NCBI GenBank assembly: GCA_002748425.1
Contig: PDSJ01000022.1
Location: 1-64,000, forward strand
DNA: 64,000 nucleotides
Reading direction: 5' to 3'
DNA from: a candidate division KSB3 bacterium
GTDB lineage: Bacteria; Moduliflexota; Moduliflexia; Moduliflexales; Moduliflexaceae
Shown one piece after another: positions 11,127 through 20,034 of this stretch; within the stretch, counting starts at the first letter, position 1; every line of letters starts with the position of its first letter. The translations under genes were made by a program, and so were the position numbers. The notes below the pieces were generated by a model that saw only the letters and a program-made list of their open reading frames with translations, was not told the origin of the DNA and searched no databases.

Positions 11127-12146
11127 ATGAGAATTTTAGTGACCGGCGGAGCCGGCTATATCGGCAGTCATACTTGTATTGAGCTATTAGAGGCCGGATA
11201 CGATGTAACGGTCGTGGATAACCTTTCGAACAGCAAGGAAGAGTCCTTGATTCGGGTCCAGGCCATTAGCGGCAGGCAATTAGAATTCCACCAGCTTGAC
11301 CTCCTGGAGAAAGATGCTGTAGAGGCTGTTTTTGCCGACACGGAGATCGAAGCGGTTATTCATTTTGCGGGCTTGAAAGCTGTTGGAGAATCAGTCTCAA
11401 TGCCGCTGAAATACTATCATAACAATATCACCGGGACCCTGTACCTCTGCGAAATCATGCGGAAATATGGAGTCAAAAACTTGGTCTTCAGCTCATCCGC
11501 AACGGTATACGGGGATCCTCATACGGTTCCGATTCTGGAGACGTTTCCTGTTGGCGCGACCAATCCATACGGACGCACAAAAGAGATGCTGGAAAAAATC
11601 CTGCAAGACCTTGCCGTCGCCGATACAAGTCTCAATATTGCCTTGCTACGCTATTTCAATCCCATCGGTGCTCATGAAAGCGGAGAAATTGGCGAGGATC
11701 CGAACGGAATTCCAAATAACCTCTTGCCCTATGTCGCTCAGGTCGCGATCGGTAAATTGGAAAGACTCTCAGTCTTTGGGGCCGATTATCCCACATCAGA
11801 CGGAACCGGAGTGCGTGATTACATCCATGTTGTCGATCTCAGCATCGGACATGTTAAGGCCCTGGAAAAGCTGCAATCCAACCCGGGCGTTGCTGTCTAC
11901 AACCTCGGCACCGGCCAGGGATACAGCGTCCTGGAAGTCGTTGCAGCTTTTGAGAAAGCCTCTGGTCGGAACATTCCGTATCAATTTGTCGAACGCCGCC
12001 CAGGAGACGTTGCCGCCTGTTATGCCGATCCTGCAAAAGCGATGAAAGAACTCGGATGGGCAGCAAAACGGGGCCTTGAGGACATGTGTGCCGATACGTG
12101 GAGATGGCAGTTACGCAATCCCAACGGTTACGAAGAAGCCATCTGA
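11127..12146 (+). CDS. galE: UDP-glucose 4-epimerase
   Basis: A 339-residue short-chain dehydrogenase interconverting UDP-glucose and UDP-galactose. The NAD-binding motif [11 protein letters not shown] opens the protein, then [11 protein letters not shown], the catalytic SSSATVYG and YGRTK (Tyr and Lys), and [18 protein letters not shown]. All are diagnostic of GalE. An in-frame ATG lies upstream at 11088, but family alignment places the start at 11127. It follows galT and supplies UDP-galactose for surface glycans or completes galactose breakdown. Confidence 0.96.
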   Translation: MRILVTGGAGYIGSHTCIELLEAGYDVTVVDNLSNSKEESLIRVQAISGRQLEFHQLDLLEKDAVEAVFADTEIEAVIHFAGLKAVGESVSMPLKYYHNNITGTLYLCEIMRKYGVKNLVFSSSATVYGDPHTVPILETFPVGATNPYGRTKEMLEKILQDLAVADTSLNIALLRYFNPIGAHESGEIGEDPNGIPNNLLPYVAQVAIGKLERLSVFGADYPTSDGTGVRDYIHVVDLSIGHVKALEKLQSNPGVAVYNLGTGQGYSVLEVVAAFEKASGRNIPYQFVERRPGDVAACYADPAKAMKELGWAAKRGLEDMCADTWRWQLRNPNGYEEAI

Positions 12147-12372
12147 TCGTGCTGAAAGAGTGCCAGCCGCGCTTCTCAAGTGCTCGGCGCTGCCCAACAA
12201 GACCACCCTCAAGTCGATCTGCAAGGCGGCGCAGAGAAGATTTTTCTGAAAGCTGCCGGACTGTTCGTCTGAAAACTGCAGCAGAGCGGCATAAACACTT
12301 CGGGCCGATTGAGAATTTTCAGCAATGCCCGCACGTCAATACCCTGTTTCTCAGTAAGTTCGGTCCGCTCTT

Positions 12373-12786
12373 TTAGAAAAACTTTTTGAACGCCCCCAGT
12401 ACATCGCCTGCAATATCAATGAGGGACCCATCCGGACTCGATTTATCAATTATATTGGGTAACGCTTCCACGACTCCGCCGACAAAACTGTCCTCATCCA
12501 GATCGAGTTGAGAAGCAAGCTGTGAGAGTTTCTCCGATCCAAAAAGCTTTTTGACATCCTCCATGGAAATTGGTAAATTCTCCCCGTTCCCCAGCCAGGA
12601 TTGAGCAATGTCTACCAATCCCTGCCCGTTAAGATTTGACACTAATCCAGCCAAATCAAGTTTTCCATCAGAACCAGTCACAAGTTCCTGTAACGCCGCT
12701 ATCACCTTTTCCAGGCTGAGACCCTTTTCATCTGCCGAATCAATCTGTTCCAAAAAACGCCCAGCAGCTTCTTTCATAATATCCAT
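12373..12786 (-). CDS. YidB-like (DUF937) protein
   Basis: A 137-residue acidic, alpha-helical protein resembling YidB/DUF937: a GLVSNLNGQGLVDIAQSW segment, then GNGENLPIS, then KLSQLASQLDLDEDSFVGG. Family function is unknown. A serine- and aspartate-rich stretch near the C-terminus precedes GDVLGAFKKFF. GAGGAAAG lies before ATG 12786. It is transcribed convergently with galE and appears monocistronic. Confidence 0.72.
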   Translation of the reverse strand: MDIMKEAAGRFLEQIDSADEKGLSLEKVIAALQELVTGSDGKLDLAGLVSNLNGQGLVDIAQSWLGNGENLPISMEDVKKLFGSEKLSQLASQLDLDEDSFVGGVVEALPNIIDKSSPDGSLIDIAGDVLGAFKKFF

Positions 12787-13355
12787 AGTTTCTTTCCTCA
12801 GTTAATCGTGTGAAAATTACGTGTCTGCTCCATTACTTCGACTCCTTGAGACAATCAGATAACAGCAGCTCTTTTCGTAAAGAAAATCCGTGCCGATCTG
12901 AGGGGGTATGTCAAGTCATGACCCTCTCAGAAAGGATTATGCCAAAAAGGCATGCCGTCAAGTTAAAACGAGCAAAACTTTCCCACAGGCAAAAAATTCG
13001 ATTGCCCGCTACCTTGTCACATGCGTTATCTTCTCTGAAGCCGGGATAGACGGCATTCTTTTCACTGGGTCTTGGCGTCTGCATGAAGATTTCCTGCTAA
13101 GTATTTCTTGCATAATTTTTCTCATGCTGTGAATGGATTCTTTCATGGCTGAGGCTGTTGCCGTTATAGACAGGGTTCATCCTGCGTTGGAAAACGCAGG
13201 CATGCGCGTCAACATGCGTTTTCCCGGGAAGAACACAGAGAGAAAATCGAACAGCGCTCCGGAACATGCAGAATGGCGAGAGTCTGCCTCCTTTGTTGAC
13301 CAGCTTCTTCGGGTATTCTGCATGTTCGGCAGCGACTCTACATGAGGTACCTATC
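12787..13355. other. Gene-free stretch with hairpins ahead of the formiminotransferase gene
   Basis: No convincing gene lies in these ~570 bases. Two structures stand out: a perfect 8-bp stem with GGAA loop (13181-13200), and a 13-bp inverted repeat (13262-13274 with 13315-13327) spaced by 40 bases that ends 28 bases before the next start codon. Confidence 0.6.
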
Positions 13356-14918
13356 ATGAAACACATTGTCGAATGTGTCCCGAATTTCAGCGAGGGACGA
13401 CGTCCTGAAGTCATCGATGCCATTGCGGATGAGGTACAGCGTTCTTCAGGGGTTTTGCTCCTGGGACGTGAGATGGATGCTGATCACAATCGGGCCGTCA
13501 TGACCCTGGCCGGTGAACCGCAAGCCGTCAAAGACACTGTCTTCAGGATGATCGAAAAGGCTTCGGAACTGATCGATTTAACCCAGCATCAGGGGGAGCA
13601 TCCCAGGATGGGAGCTGCTGATGTGGTACCGTTTATCCCGATCCAGCATGTTAGCATGGAGGAATGTATCCGTCTGGCGCAGGAACTCGGGCAGCGGGTC
13701 GGAGAGGAACTTCAGATCCCGGTGTTTCTGTACGAAGATGCGGCTGTGCGCCCGGAGCGTAAAAATCTGGCAACCCTGAGAAAAGGGCAATTTGAAGGAT
13801 TACGGAAAGAAATTGGGCTTAAACCCGATCGACGGCCGGATTATGGCCCGAATCACATTCATCCGACGGCCGGAGCTACGGCCATCGGTGCGCGCTCTTT
13901 TCTGATCGCGTACAATGTCAATCTCGATTCTCAGAATCTCGCTCTGGCCAAGTCAATCAGCAAAAAAATCCGGGAATCCGGCGGTGGTTTCCCATGCGTC
14001 AAGGCCATGGGTTTCGAATTGAAAGAAAAAAACTGTGTTCAGGTCTCGATGAATATGACTAATTATACTGTCACATCCTTGGCAGAGGTCTTCTCTGCAA
14101 TCCGAAAGGAGTCTGCAGAAGCCGGAGTTGCGGTTCTGGAAAGTGAACTGATCGGCTTTATCCCGCGTGATGCCCTGACGGAGAGTGCTGCCGAGTTTCT
14201 TAAAATCGCAGACTTCAGCCCCTCACAGATTCTGGAGAACAGTCTTGCCCAGAAGCTCTCCGAACTGCCTCAAGAAAAATTCGAATTCCCCGAAGATGCC
14301 GAGCAGCTTACACCGTTTTTTGATGCCCTGGCTTCAGGCGACCCGACTCCTGGAGGCGGAAGTGCTTTGGCGCTGTCCGGGGCCTTGGCCGCGGCATTGG
14401 CAACTATGGTCTGCGCTGTCACTGTGAGGAAAAAGAAATACCAGCATGTGTCCCCGGAGTTGAACAATATTCAAGAACATGCTCAGGATATCCTGACTCG
14501 TTTACAGCAGCTAGTCGTCGAGGACAGTCACGCGTTCAAGGCGGTCATATCGGCCGCGAAGCTGCCTAAAGCTGATGAAAAGGAGAAGAACGTGCGGGAT
14601 GTCGCGATTCAACAGGCGTGTAAAGGGGCAAGTGAGACACCACTTGCTGTCATGAGGAATGCTCTGGAAATCCTCAAACTTAGCGAAACACTTGTGGAAA
14701 CAGGAAATCCCGCTGCGATCACGGATTTGGCCTCTGCCGTGCATCTGGCAAAAGCTGCAATTGCCGGAGCTGAGTTGAACGTTAAAATGAATCTCAAGTC
14801 CATCAACGATACTGCGTTTAACGTTCGGATGCAAACGGAACTTCAACGCATTCGAAAGCAGGCAGAGCTGATTGCGGACACTGTGCTGAGGAACGTGGAC
14901 GAAAAAGTACAAGCTTGA
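13356..14918 (+). CDS. ftcD: Formiminotransferase-cyclodeaminase, fused
   Basis: A 520-residue bifunctional enzyme of folate-linked histidine degradation. The N-terminal half (about 1-320) is glutamate formiminotransferase, opening KHIVECVPNFSEGRR with DADHNRAVMTLAG, HQGEHPRMGAADVVPF and the YGPNHIHPTAGATAIGAR region. The C-terminal part (about 325-520) is formimidoyltetrahydrofolate cyclodeaminase with LASGDPTPGGGSALALSGAL and a helical bundle. The fused form is known from animals and some bacteria; many bacteria encode the halves separately. ATG 13356 has GAGG upstream and matches the family start. No other hut gene is in the window. Confidence 0.95.
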   Translation: MKHIVECVPNFSEGRRPEVIDAIADEVQRSSGVLLLGREMDADHNRAVMTLAGEPQAVKDTVFRMIEKASELIDLTQHQGEHPRMGAADVVPFIPIQHVSMEECIRLAQELGQRVGEELQIPVFLYEDAAVRPERKNLATLRKGQFEGLRKEIGLKPDRRPDYGPNHIHPTAGATAIGARSFLIAYNVNLDSQNLALAKSISKKIRESGGGFPCVKAMGFELKEKNCVQVSMNMTNYTVTSLAEVFSAIRKESAEAGVAVLESELIGFIPRDALTESAAEFLKIADFSPSQILENSLAQKLSELPQEKFEFPEDAEQLTPFFDALASGDPTPGGGSALALSGALAAALATMVCAVTVRKKKYQHVSPELNNIQEHAQDILTRLQQLVVEDSHAFKAVISAAKLPKADEKEKNVRDVAIQQACKGASETPLAVMRNALEILKLSETLVETGNPAAITDLASAVHLAKAAIAGAELNVKMNLKSINDTAFNVRMQTELQRIRKQAELIADTVLRNVDEKVQA

Positions 14919-15069
14919 TGAGCCTGAAAACCTGTCGGGTTGCCGTACGTTGACAGAACCAAGAGAGTGGCAGGCGAATTTTACAGGTTAAACAATTTTG
15001 AAAGCTGGTGCAAGTGCTGCCTCATTTGCCGAGCTCAGTGCCCTCTCGAAAAAATATGATTTTTTCTCC

Positions 15070-15097
15070 TTGACAAAATAGTTAAACATATTATCGT
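15070..15097 (+). promoter_or_regulatory. Putative promoter of the arsR-permease operon
   Basis: TTGACA (15070-15075), a 16-base spacer and TATCGT (15092-15097). The -10 region lies inside the left arm of the long palindrome, so a bound repressor would block polymerase. Confidence 0.45.
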
Positions 15098-15130
15098 ATG
15101 AACATGTGTTCACATGATAATATGTTTAAC
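15081..15130. promoter_or_regulatory. 50-bp palindromic operator of SmtB/ArsR type
   Basis: Two 24-base arms (15081-15104 and 15107-15130) around a central TG match at 22 of 24 positions. The core TGAACA-TG-TGTTCA is the 12-2-12 type operator of zinc-sensing SmtB/CzrA/ZiaR repressors. It ends 14 bases before the repressor start codon, which fits autorepression. Confidence 0.8.
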
Positions 15131-15143
15131 AGGCAATTTTATT

Positions 15144-15476
15144 ATGAAATACGTTATTCATGAGGACATTTTCAGGAAAGTCAAAGCAGAAATGCCCCAG
15201 GAAGAAAAATTGTACGAACTGGCGGATTTCTTCAAAGTCTTTGGCGATTCGACGCGCATCAAAATTCTGTACGCCTTGTTTGCATCAGAGATGTGCGTCC
15301 AGGATCTTGCAAACGTACTTAATATGAAGCAATCGGCGATTTCACATCAGTTGCGCATCCTGAAACAGGCCGGACTGGTCAAGTATGCTAAAAAAGGAAA
15401 ATATACATTTTATTCTCTGGACGATGACCATGTCACCCAGATTGTCGGGCAGGGCATGGCACACCTTGCAGAGTAA
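15144..15476 (+). CDS. ArsR/SmtB-family metal-sensing repressor (zinc type)
   Basis: A 110-residue winged-helix repressor. The recognition helix region is LNMKQSAISHQLRILKQAG, followed by a beta-wing with KKGKYTFYSL. The C-terminal helix has the zinc-site spacing of SmtB (D-x-H-x10-H-x2-E) as Asp94, His96, His107 and Glu110. The alpha-3 motif is EMCVQDL with only one Cys, unlike the arsenic/cadmium ELCVCDL. A Zn(II), Co(II) or Ni(II) ligand is therefore more likely than arsenite. A palindromic operator lies directly upstream and a metal permease directly downstream. Confidence 0.88.
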   Translation: MKYVIHEDIFRKVKAEMPQEEKLYELADFFKVFGDSTRIKILYALFASEMCVQDLANVLNMKQSAISHQLRILKQAGLVKYAKKGKYTFYSLDDDHVTQIVGQGMAHLAE

Positions 15477-15488
15477 GCTTTTTCTCTC

Positions 15489-16637
15489 ATGAGCTCTCTC
15501 TTTAACTATGTACTCGCCTGCTGGGAAATTTTGCTTGAAATGGCCCCATATATTGTACTGGGGTTTTTCATGGCTGGAATATTACGTATCATGGTCAATC
15601 CTCATATTATTGCCAAATATCTTGGAAAAGGGCGCGTAAGATCCGTACTCTATGCGACATTGCTGGGAATTCCGCTGCCTCTGTGTTCCTGCGGGGTGCT
15701 GCCGGCTGCGGCAAGCCTGAAGAAGCAGGGAGCCAGCGATGGTGCGTCGCTGGCCTTCATGATTGCGACTCCTGAAAGCGGGGTGGATTCGATCGCAGTG
15801 ACCTACGCGCTTCTGGATCCGCTGATGACGATCTTCCGGCCGCTTGCCGCATTTTTCACGGCGTTTACCGCTGGCATCGCGCAGAATTTTTTGGGCAGCA
15901 CATATCAGGATCAGGAACACACGCAGGATATTGCGCTCGATCTTTCCTGTAAGGTCGATCAGTGCTGCGACGGTCGAAATTGTCCTCCGGAAAAGCATCG
16001 CAAACATCACAGCCTGTGGGAAAAATTAGTTGCCGCTGTCCGGTATGGCTTTGGTGAGATTTTAGACGATATTGCCGGCTGGTTGGTTCTGGGAATTATG
16101 ATTGCCGGAATCATTCACGTCTTGGTCCCCGAGAGCGTTTTGAAGACGTATTTAAGCGGCGGCGTCAGCTCGATGCTGCTGATGTTGCTGGCGGGAATCC
16201 CTTTTTATATCTGCGCCACGTCGTCGACTCCGATTGCGGCAGCCCTGATCCTCAAAGGAGTCAGTCCCGGGGCCGCCTTAGTCTTTCTCTTGGCCGGGCC
16301 TGCCACAAATGCTGCGACGATTTCCGTCGTCTATGGACTTTTTAAAAAACGGGCGACGCTCATTTATCTTGGCAGTATTGCGCTCGGCGCGGTCATCATG
16401 GGCCTCTTGCTGGATCTCGTCTATCAGCATTTCGGCATCAGCGCTCAGTCGGCGGCTGGAAGCGCTGGTGAATTCTTGCCTCACGACTTTAGTGTGGTCT
16501 CCGCCATGCTCTTGACGATCTTGATCGGCAGGAGTCTGTTAAAGCGCTGGAAGCGGCGGCATCACGATCATGATTACTGCGATGACACGTCGAACTGCAA
16601 GAGCGGGAGCAGCTGCTCCTGTGCGCATCATCACTAA
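15489..16637 (+). CDS. SO_0444-type metal efflux permease
   Basis: A 382-residue polytopic inner-membrane protein of the permease family that includes ArsP and the SO_0444 Cu/Zn efflux group. Each half has a conserved motif: PLPLCSCGVLPAAASLKK with ATPESGVDS in the first, and PFYICATSSTPIAAAL with AGPATNAATI in the second. The loop between halves is rich in Cys and His (Cys-Cys-Asp-Gly, then HRKHH), and the tail ends in a His/Cys cluster (RRHHDHDYC, SSCSCAHHH), likely metal-binding. It starts 12 bases after the repressor stop codon, so they form one operon. Zinc export is inferred from the regulator. Confidence 0.85.
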   Translation: MSSLFNYVLACWEILLEMAPYIVLGFFMAGILRIMVNPHIIAKYLGKGRVRSVLYATLLGIPLPLCSCGVLPAAASLKKQGASDGASLAFMIATPESGVDSIAVTYALLDPLMTIFRPLAAFFTAFTAGIAQNFLGSTYQDQEHTQDIALDLSCKVDQCCDGRNCPPEKHRKHHSLWEKLVAAVRYGFGEILDDIAGWLVLGIMIAGIIHVLVPESVLKTYLSGGVSSMLLMLLAGIPFYICATSSTPIAAALILKGVSPGAALVFLLAGPATNAATISVVYGLFKKRATLIYLGSIALGAVIMGLLLDLVYQHFGISAQSAAGSAGEFLPHDFSVVSAMLLTILIGRSLLKRWKRRHHDHDYCDDTSNCKSGSSCSCAHHH

Positions 16638-16959
16638 ACAGGGCCAGGAGAAGCTGCTGATGAAGACATTCGGCGCTGTCAACAAGCTTTTCTCTTTTTC
16701 AACATAGCTCGATGAGATTTAAGCTGGAATTTTCCGAAGCTTCATGCAATTTCCCCTTGACAAATGTTGCTCTGCTTCTCCCTATGTTTAAGGTATTCTC
16801 CCTGAGGATACTTGATCCAGTTGAGGTCTCTGGAACGTGAGTGAGTCATTCATGTTACGCGCTCACAGATGCTTTTCCTGTTCTGAGAAGGAGGAAGCCT
16901 GCCTCCTGCGCAACGTGAAATATGTTATGAATGACAGGCAAGAACAAGGAGTGTTCAAA
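16638..16959. other. Intergenic region upstream of the ABC transporter
   Basis: No gene is supported. A TTGACA lies at 16757-16762; the nearest -10-like hexamer (TATGTT, 16783-16788) is 20 bases on, so promoter assignment is weak. The reading frame of the next gene stays open back to 16837, but the signal peptide and Shine-Dalgarno place its start at 16960. Confidence 0.5.
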
Positions 16960-17784
16960 ATGATTCGAAAAGGATTTCTGCTCTGCGTATGTTGTTTGAT
17001 GATAAGCGTCTCTGCATTTGCTGCTGATGACGCGGTGAAATCAGTCAAGAGTCCGAATTTGTACCAGCCTGGAAAACTGACGGTCGCCACAGGCGAACCG
17101 GTGTATGCTCCTTGGATGATGGATAATGATCCGGCGGGTGGCGTCGGCTTTGAAAACGGCCTGGTTTATGCTCTGGCTGAAAAACTCGGCTTTGAAAAAG
17201 AGGATGTCGTGTGGGTACGTCAGACCTTTGATCAGGGGATTGCGCCTGGGAAAAAACCCTATGATTTTAATATTCAGCAGTATTCAATCACCGACGAACG
17301 GAAAAAATTTGTCAGCTTTTCCATCCCGTATTATAGACCGCAAAAGGCGGTTGTGGCCTTGCCCGGTAATGAAATCGAGAAAGCTGCAAGTTTCGAAGAT
17401 TTAAGAAAAGTCAGGTGGGGAGCGACCATAGGCACGGTCGATCTCGATTATATCGAGCAGATTATCGGGGTGAAAGACGTTGCGATTTTTAACGAACAAG
17501 TGGCAACGTTTCAAGCGCTGTTGAGCAAACAAATCGACGCGACCGCCATCTCTCTTCCGACAGCATTGTATGTGACGGCCGTCCAGGTCCCTGAAACAAG
17601 GGTTGTCGCTGTCCTGCCTCACGATCCCAGGGATTTGGGGCACGGCTTGATTTTTGAAAAAGATAATCCGCTGGTGGAATGGATCAATGAAGGACTGGAA
17701 GCTGTCATTGAAGACGGTGTTGTCGCTGCGTTGACGGAAAAATACCTGATTGGTGATGATTCGATTGCGGAGATCTCCGAGTGA
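16960..17784 (+). CDS. Polar amino-acid ABC transporter, substrate-binding protein
   Basis: A 274-residue periplasmic solute-binding protein of family 3. The N-terminus is a signal peptide (MIRKGFLLCVCCLMISV, cleavage near AFA-A). The mature part begins with GKLTVATGEPVYAPWM and contains the SITDERKKFVSFSIPYYRPQ segment and GATIGTVDLDYIEQI, all typical of glutamine/cystine/histidine-type binders. AAGGAG lies 9 bases before ATG 16960. Its stop overlaps the start of the permease gene. The ligand is not predictable from sequence. Confidence 0.92.
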   Translation: MIRKGFLLCVCCLMISVSAFAADDAVKSVKSPNLYQPGKLTVATGEPVYAPWMMDNDPAGGVGFENGLVYALAEKLGFEKEDVVWVRQTFDQGIAPGKKPYDFNIQQYSITDERKKFVSFSIPYYRPQKAVVALPGNEIEKAASFEDLRKVRWGATIGTVDLDYIEQIIGVKDVAIFNEQVATFQALLSKQIDATAISLPTALYVTAVQVPETRVVAVLPHDPRDLGHGLIFEKDNPLVEWINEGLEAVIEDGVVAALTEKYLIGDDSIAEISE

Positions 17785-18629
17785 TTTCCCCATCCAGCCC
17801 AAGACACCGCAGGGCAGGACGTTCAACGCGATTCCGCGATCGTTATCTGCCTGTTATAATCAGCATCGGTACTGTCCTGCTGGTGTTCTGGCTGATTCGT
17901 TCCGCTGTTGTGCAGGCTGAACAATGGCCGAGAATCAAGGCGCAGTTTTTCGATACGTCTGCAATGCGCGAGATTTTTCCCCAGGTCTTGCGCGGCTTTG
18001 GGGTCAACATGGCGGTCTGGTCCATCTCGCTGCTGGTGATCGCGGTCTGGGCCCTTGTGCTGGCAGTGTTTCGGTCTCTGCGCGGGCCGTGGTTTGCCCC
18101 CTTAAAAGTGTTTTCGATTATTTATATCGATCTGCTTCGCGGGCTGCCGTCACTGCTTTTGGTGCTGCTCTTCGGCTTCGGCATTCCGGCCTTGCAGCTT
18201 CCCGGCCTTCCGGTCAGCAGCTTATTCTGGGGTGCTTCAGCCATGATTGCCAGTTATTCGGCTTACGCTGCGGAGGTCTACCGTTCCGGGATGGACGCAG
18301 TACATGACGGGCAGCGGGCAGCCGCAAAAGCGCTGGGACTTTCACAGCTTCAAGCGTTGCGCTTTGCGATTTTGCCGCAGGCGGTCAGAAATGTTGTGCC
18401 GTCATTGCTGAATCTGGCCGTTGCCCTGCAAAAAGATGTTGCGCTTCTCAGTGTCGTGGGGGTGCGTGATGCCGTCCGTGAAGCACAAATCTACACCGCG
18501 CGGACGTTTAACTACTCTTCCTTGGTCGCTGCAGCGCTCCTCTTTTTGATCGCTACCATCCCTATGGCCCGCCTTACTGACTATGTGACCAGGAAAGATC
18601 AGGAACGCAGGTTACAAAAGACCACGTAA
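17781..18629 (+). CDS. Polar amino-acid ABC transporter, permease
   Basis: A 282-residue inner-membrane permease of the HisM/GlnP type. A first transmembrane segment lies around residues 24-40, then a long periplasmic-facing stretch and four further helices. The EAA loop that docks the ATPase is EVYRSGMDAVHDGQRAAAKA followed by LGLSQLQALRFAILPQA. Translation starts at a GTG overlapping the preceding stop (GTGA), implying coupling. Only one permease gene is present, so it probably works as a homodimer. Confidence 0.93.
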   Translation: MISPSSPRHRRAGRSTRFRDRYLPVIISIGTVLLVFWLIRSAVVQAEQWPRIKAQFFDTSAMREIFPQVLRGFGVNMAVWSISLLVIAVWALVLAVFRSLRGPWFAPLKVFSIIYIDLLRGLPSLLLVLLFGFGIPALQLPGLPVSSLFWGASAMIASYSAYAAEVYRSGMDAVHDGQRAAAKALGLSQLQALRFAILPQAVRNVVPSLLNLAVALQKDVALLSVVGVRDAVREAQIYTARTFNYSSLVAAALLFLIATIPMARLTDYVTRKDQERRLQKTT

Positions 18630-19373
18630 ATGTATAAAATCGAAATCGAACATCTGACGAAATATTTTGGGCGGAAAGTCGTGCTTGATGACATCAGCCT
18701 GAAGGTGAAAGACCACGAGGCGGTTTGCCTGATCGGGGCGTCCGGTTCCGGCAAATCAACTCTCCTGCGCTGTATCAACGATCTGACAGCTTTTGACGCC
18801 GGTCAGATCCAACTGGATGGGGTGTCGATTTATGATGAGTCATTGAGCGCCAGTGACTTATATAAACGCATTGGAATTGTCTTTCAGTCCTATAACCTGT
18901 TTCCGCACATGACGGTGCTGGATAACATTACCCTGGCTCCACGGCGCGTCCATAAACTCCCGTTAAAAGAATGTACGGCCTATGCGCATGAACTTCTCGC
19001 CTTATTCGATTTGGACGGCTTTGCAGATGCTTATCCTGAACAGCTTTCTGGCGGACAGCAGCAGCGCGTCGCTATTATTCGTGCGATGGCAACGCGGCCG
19101 GATGTTCTGCTATTAGATGAGATCACTGCTGCCCTTGATCCGGAACTTATCGGCGGAGTGCTTGCTGTGGTCAAAAATTTGCGGCAGCAGGGCATGACGA
19201 TGCTCATTGTGACGCATGAAATGGGTTTTGCCAGGGATGTTGCCGACCGGGTCTGTTTTTTGGATCAAGGGAAAATTCTGGAAGACGCCCCGCCACACGA
19301 GCTGTTTTCGCGGCCCCGGCATCCGAGAACAAAACAATTTTTACAACGAATCATCGAAGCCGGCCGTCTGTAG
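18630..19373 (+). CDS. Polar amino-acid ABC transporter, ATP-binding protein
   Basis: A 247-residue ABC ATPase of the GlnQ/HisP type. Walker A is GASGSGKST, the Q-loop is VFQSYNLFPHMTVLDNI, the signature is LSGGQQQRVAIIRAMA, Walker B is DVLLLDEITAALDPE, and the switch His is in IVTHEMGFA. It starts on the base after the permease stop and completes a three-gene importer operon. An imperfect hairpin without a T run (19372-19405) sits at its 3' end. Confidence 0.95.
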   Translation: MYKIEIEHLTKYFGRKVVLDDISLKVKDHEAVCLIGASGSGKSTLLRCINDLTAFDAGQIQLDGVSIYDESLSASDLYKRIGIVFQSYNLFPHMTVLDNITLAPRRVHKLPLKECTAYAHELLALFDLDGFADAYPEQLSGGQQQRVAIIRAMATRPDVLLLDEITAALDPELIGGVLAVVKNLRQQGMTMLIVTHEMGFARDVADRVCFLDQGKILEDAPPHELFSRPRHPRTKQFLQRIIEAGRL

Positions 19374-19538
19374 TAATCACACAAGCCGCGTGTGCACATA
19401 TTACTGAGAAGTGCAGGGAGAACGCTTCAGCAGGTAACACTGTGTGCTGATCTTTCTGTGTTTCCGGGGAAATGAGATCAGAGTCTCTTCCCGCGCAAAA
19501 GGGCGCGGCTTGACACACGAGGAAAGGAAGAAAGAATC

Positions 19539-19925
19539 GTGCCCAAAGCAGAACAGCGGAAGGCGTTGCCGCGGATCGCTGAATATGAATTAGCTGGCGG
19601 ATGGACTGTGCTGGCGGGAAAAAGCGATGCGGATAACGACTCTTTGAGTCTGAAAATTGCGAAAGCAAATGACTGGTGGTTTCACGTGCGCGGCATGCCA
19701 GGCAGCCACGTGATCTTACGCGCCAAACAGGGAGAAGTCCCGGATCGTGACACCTTAAAAGCTGCGGCAGCGATCGCGGCGTACCACAGTAAGGCCCGTA
19801 GCGGGGGCGTGGTTGCGGTTTCCTGTACGCAAGCGCGTTTTGTCGCAAAAGCGCGGGGCGTTAAGGCGGGAACCGTCTCGATTCGTAAGGAAAGCGTGCT
19901 CAAAGTACGACCGGCGCTTCCATAG
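19539..19925 (+). CDS. Stand-alone NFACT-R (DUF814) domain protein
   Basis: A 128-residue protein made almost wholly of the NFACT-R domain, normally the C-terminal part of RqcH/NEMF/Tae2 ribosome-quality-control factors. Landmarks are AGKSDADNDSLSLKIAKAND, WWFHVRGMPGSHVILRA, TLKAAAAIAAYHSKAR and GTVSIRKES. The NFACT-N and coiled-coil parts are absent, so peptide tailing as by RqcH is not expected; RNA or ribosome binding is inferred from the domain. Start is GTG 19539, with AAGGAAG upstream. Confidence 0.82.
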   Translation: MPKAEQRKALPRIAEYELAGGWTVLAGKSDADNDSLSLKIAKANDWWFHVRGMPGSHVILRAKQGEVPDRDTLKAAAAIAAYHSKARSGGVVAVSCTQARFVAKARGVKAGTVSIRKESVLKVRPALP

Positions 19926-20034
19926 GCTCTGATAAGCCACACGTCCTGCCCGAAGCGTTCAGCGGTATGGTTCAATGCGTCTTCCAGGCCGCCTGCTGAT
20001 TGTGTCAGGAAATCCCCGATGATGCGAACCGGCG

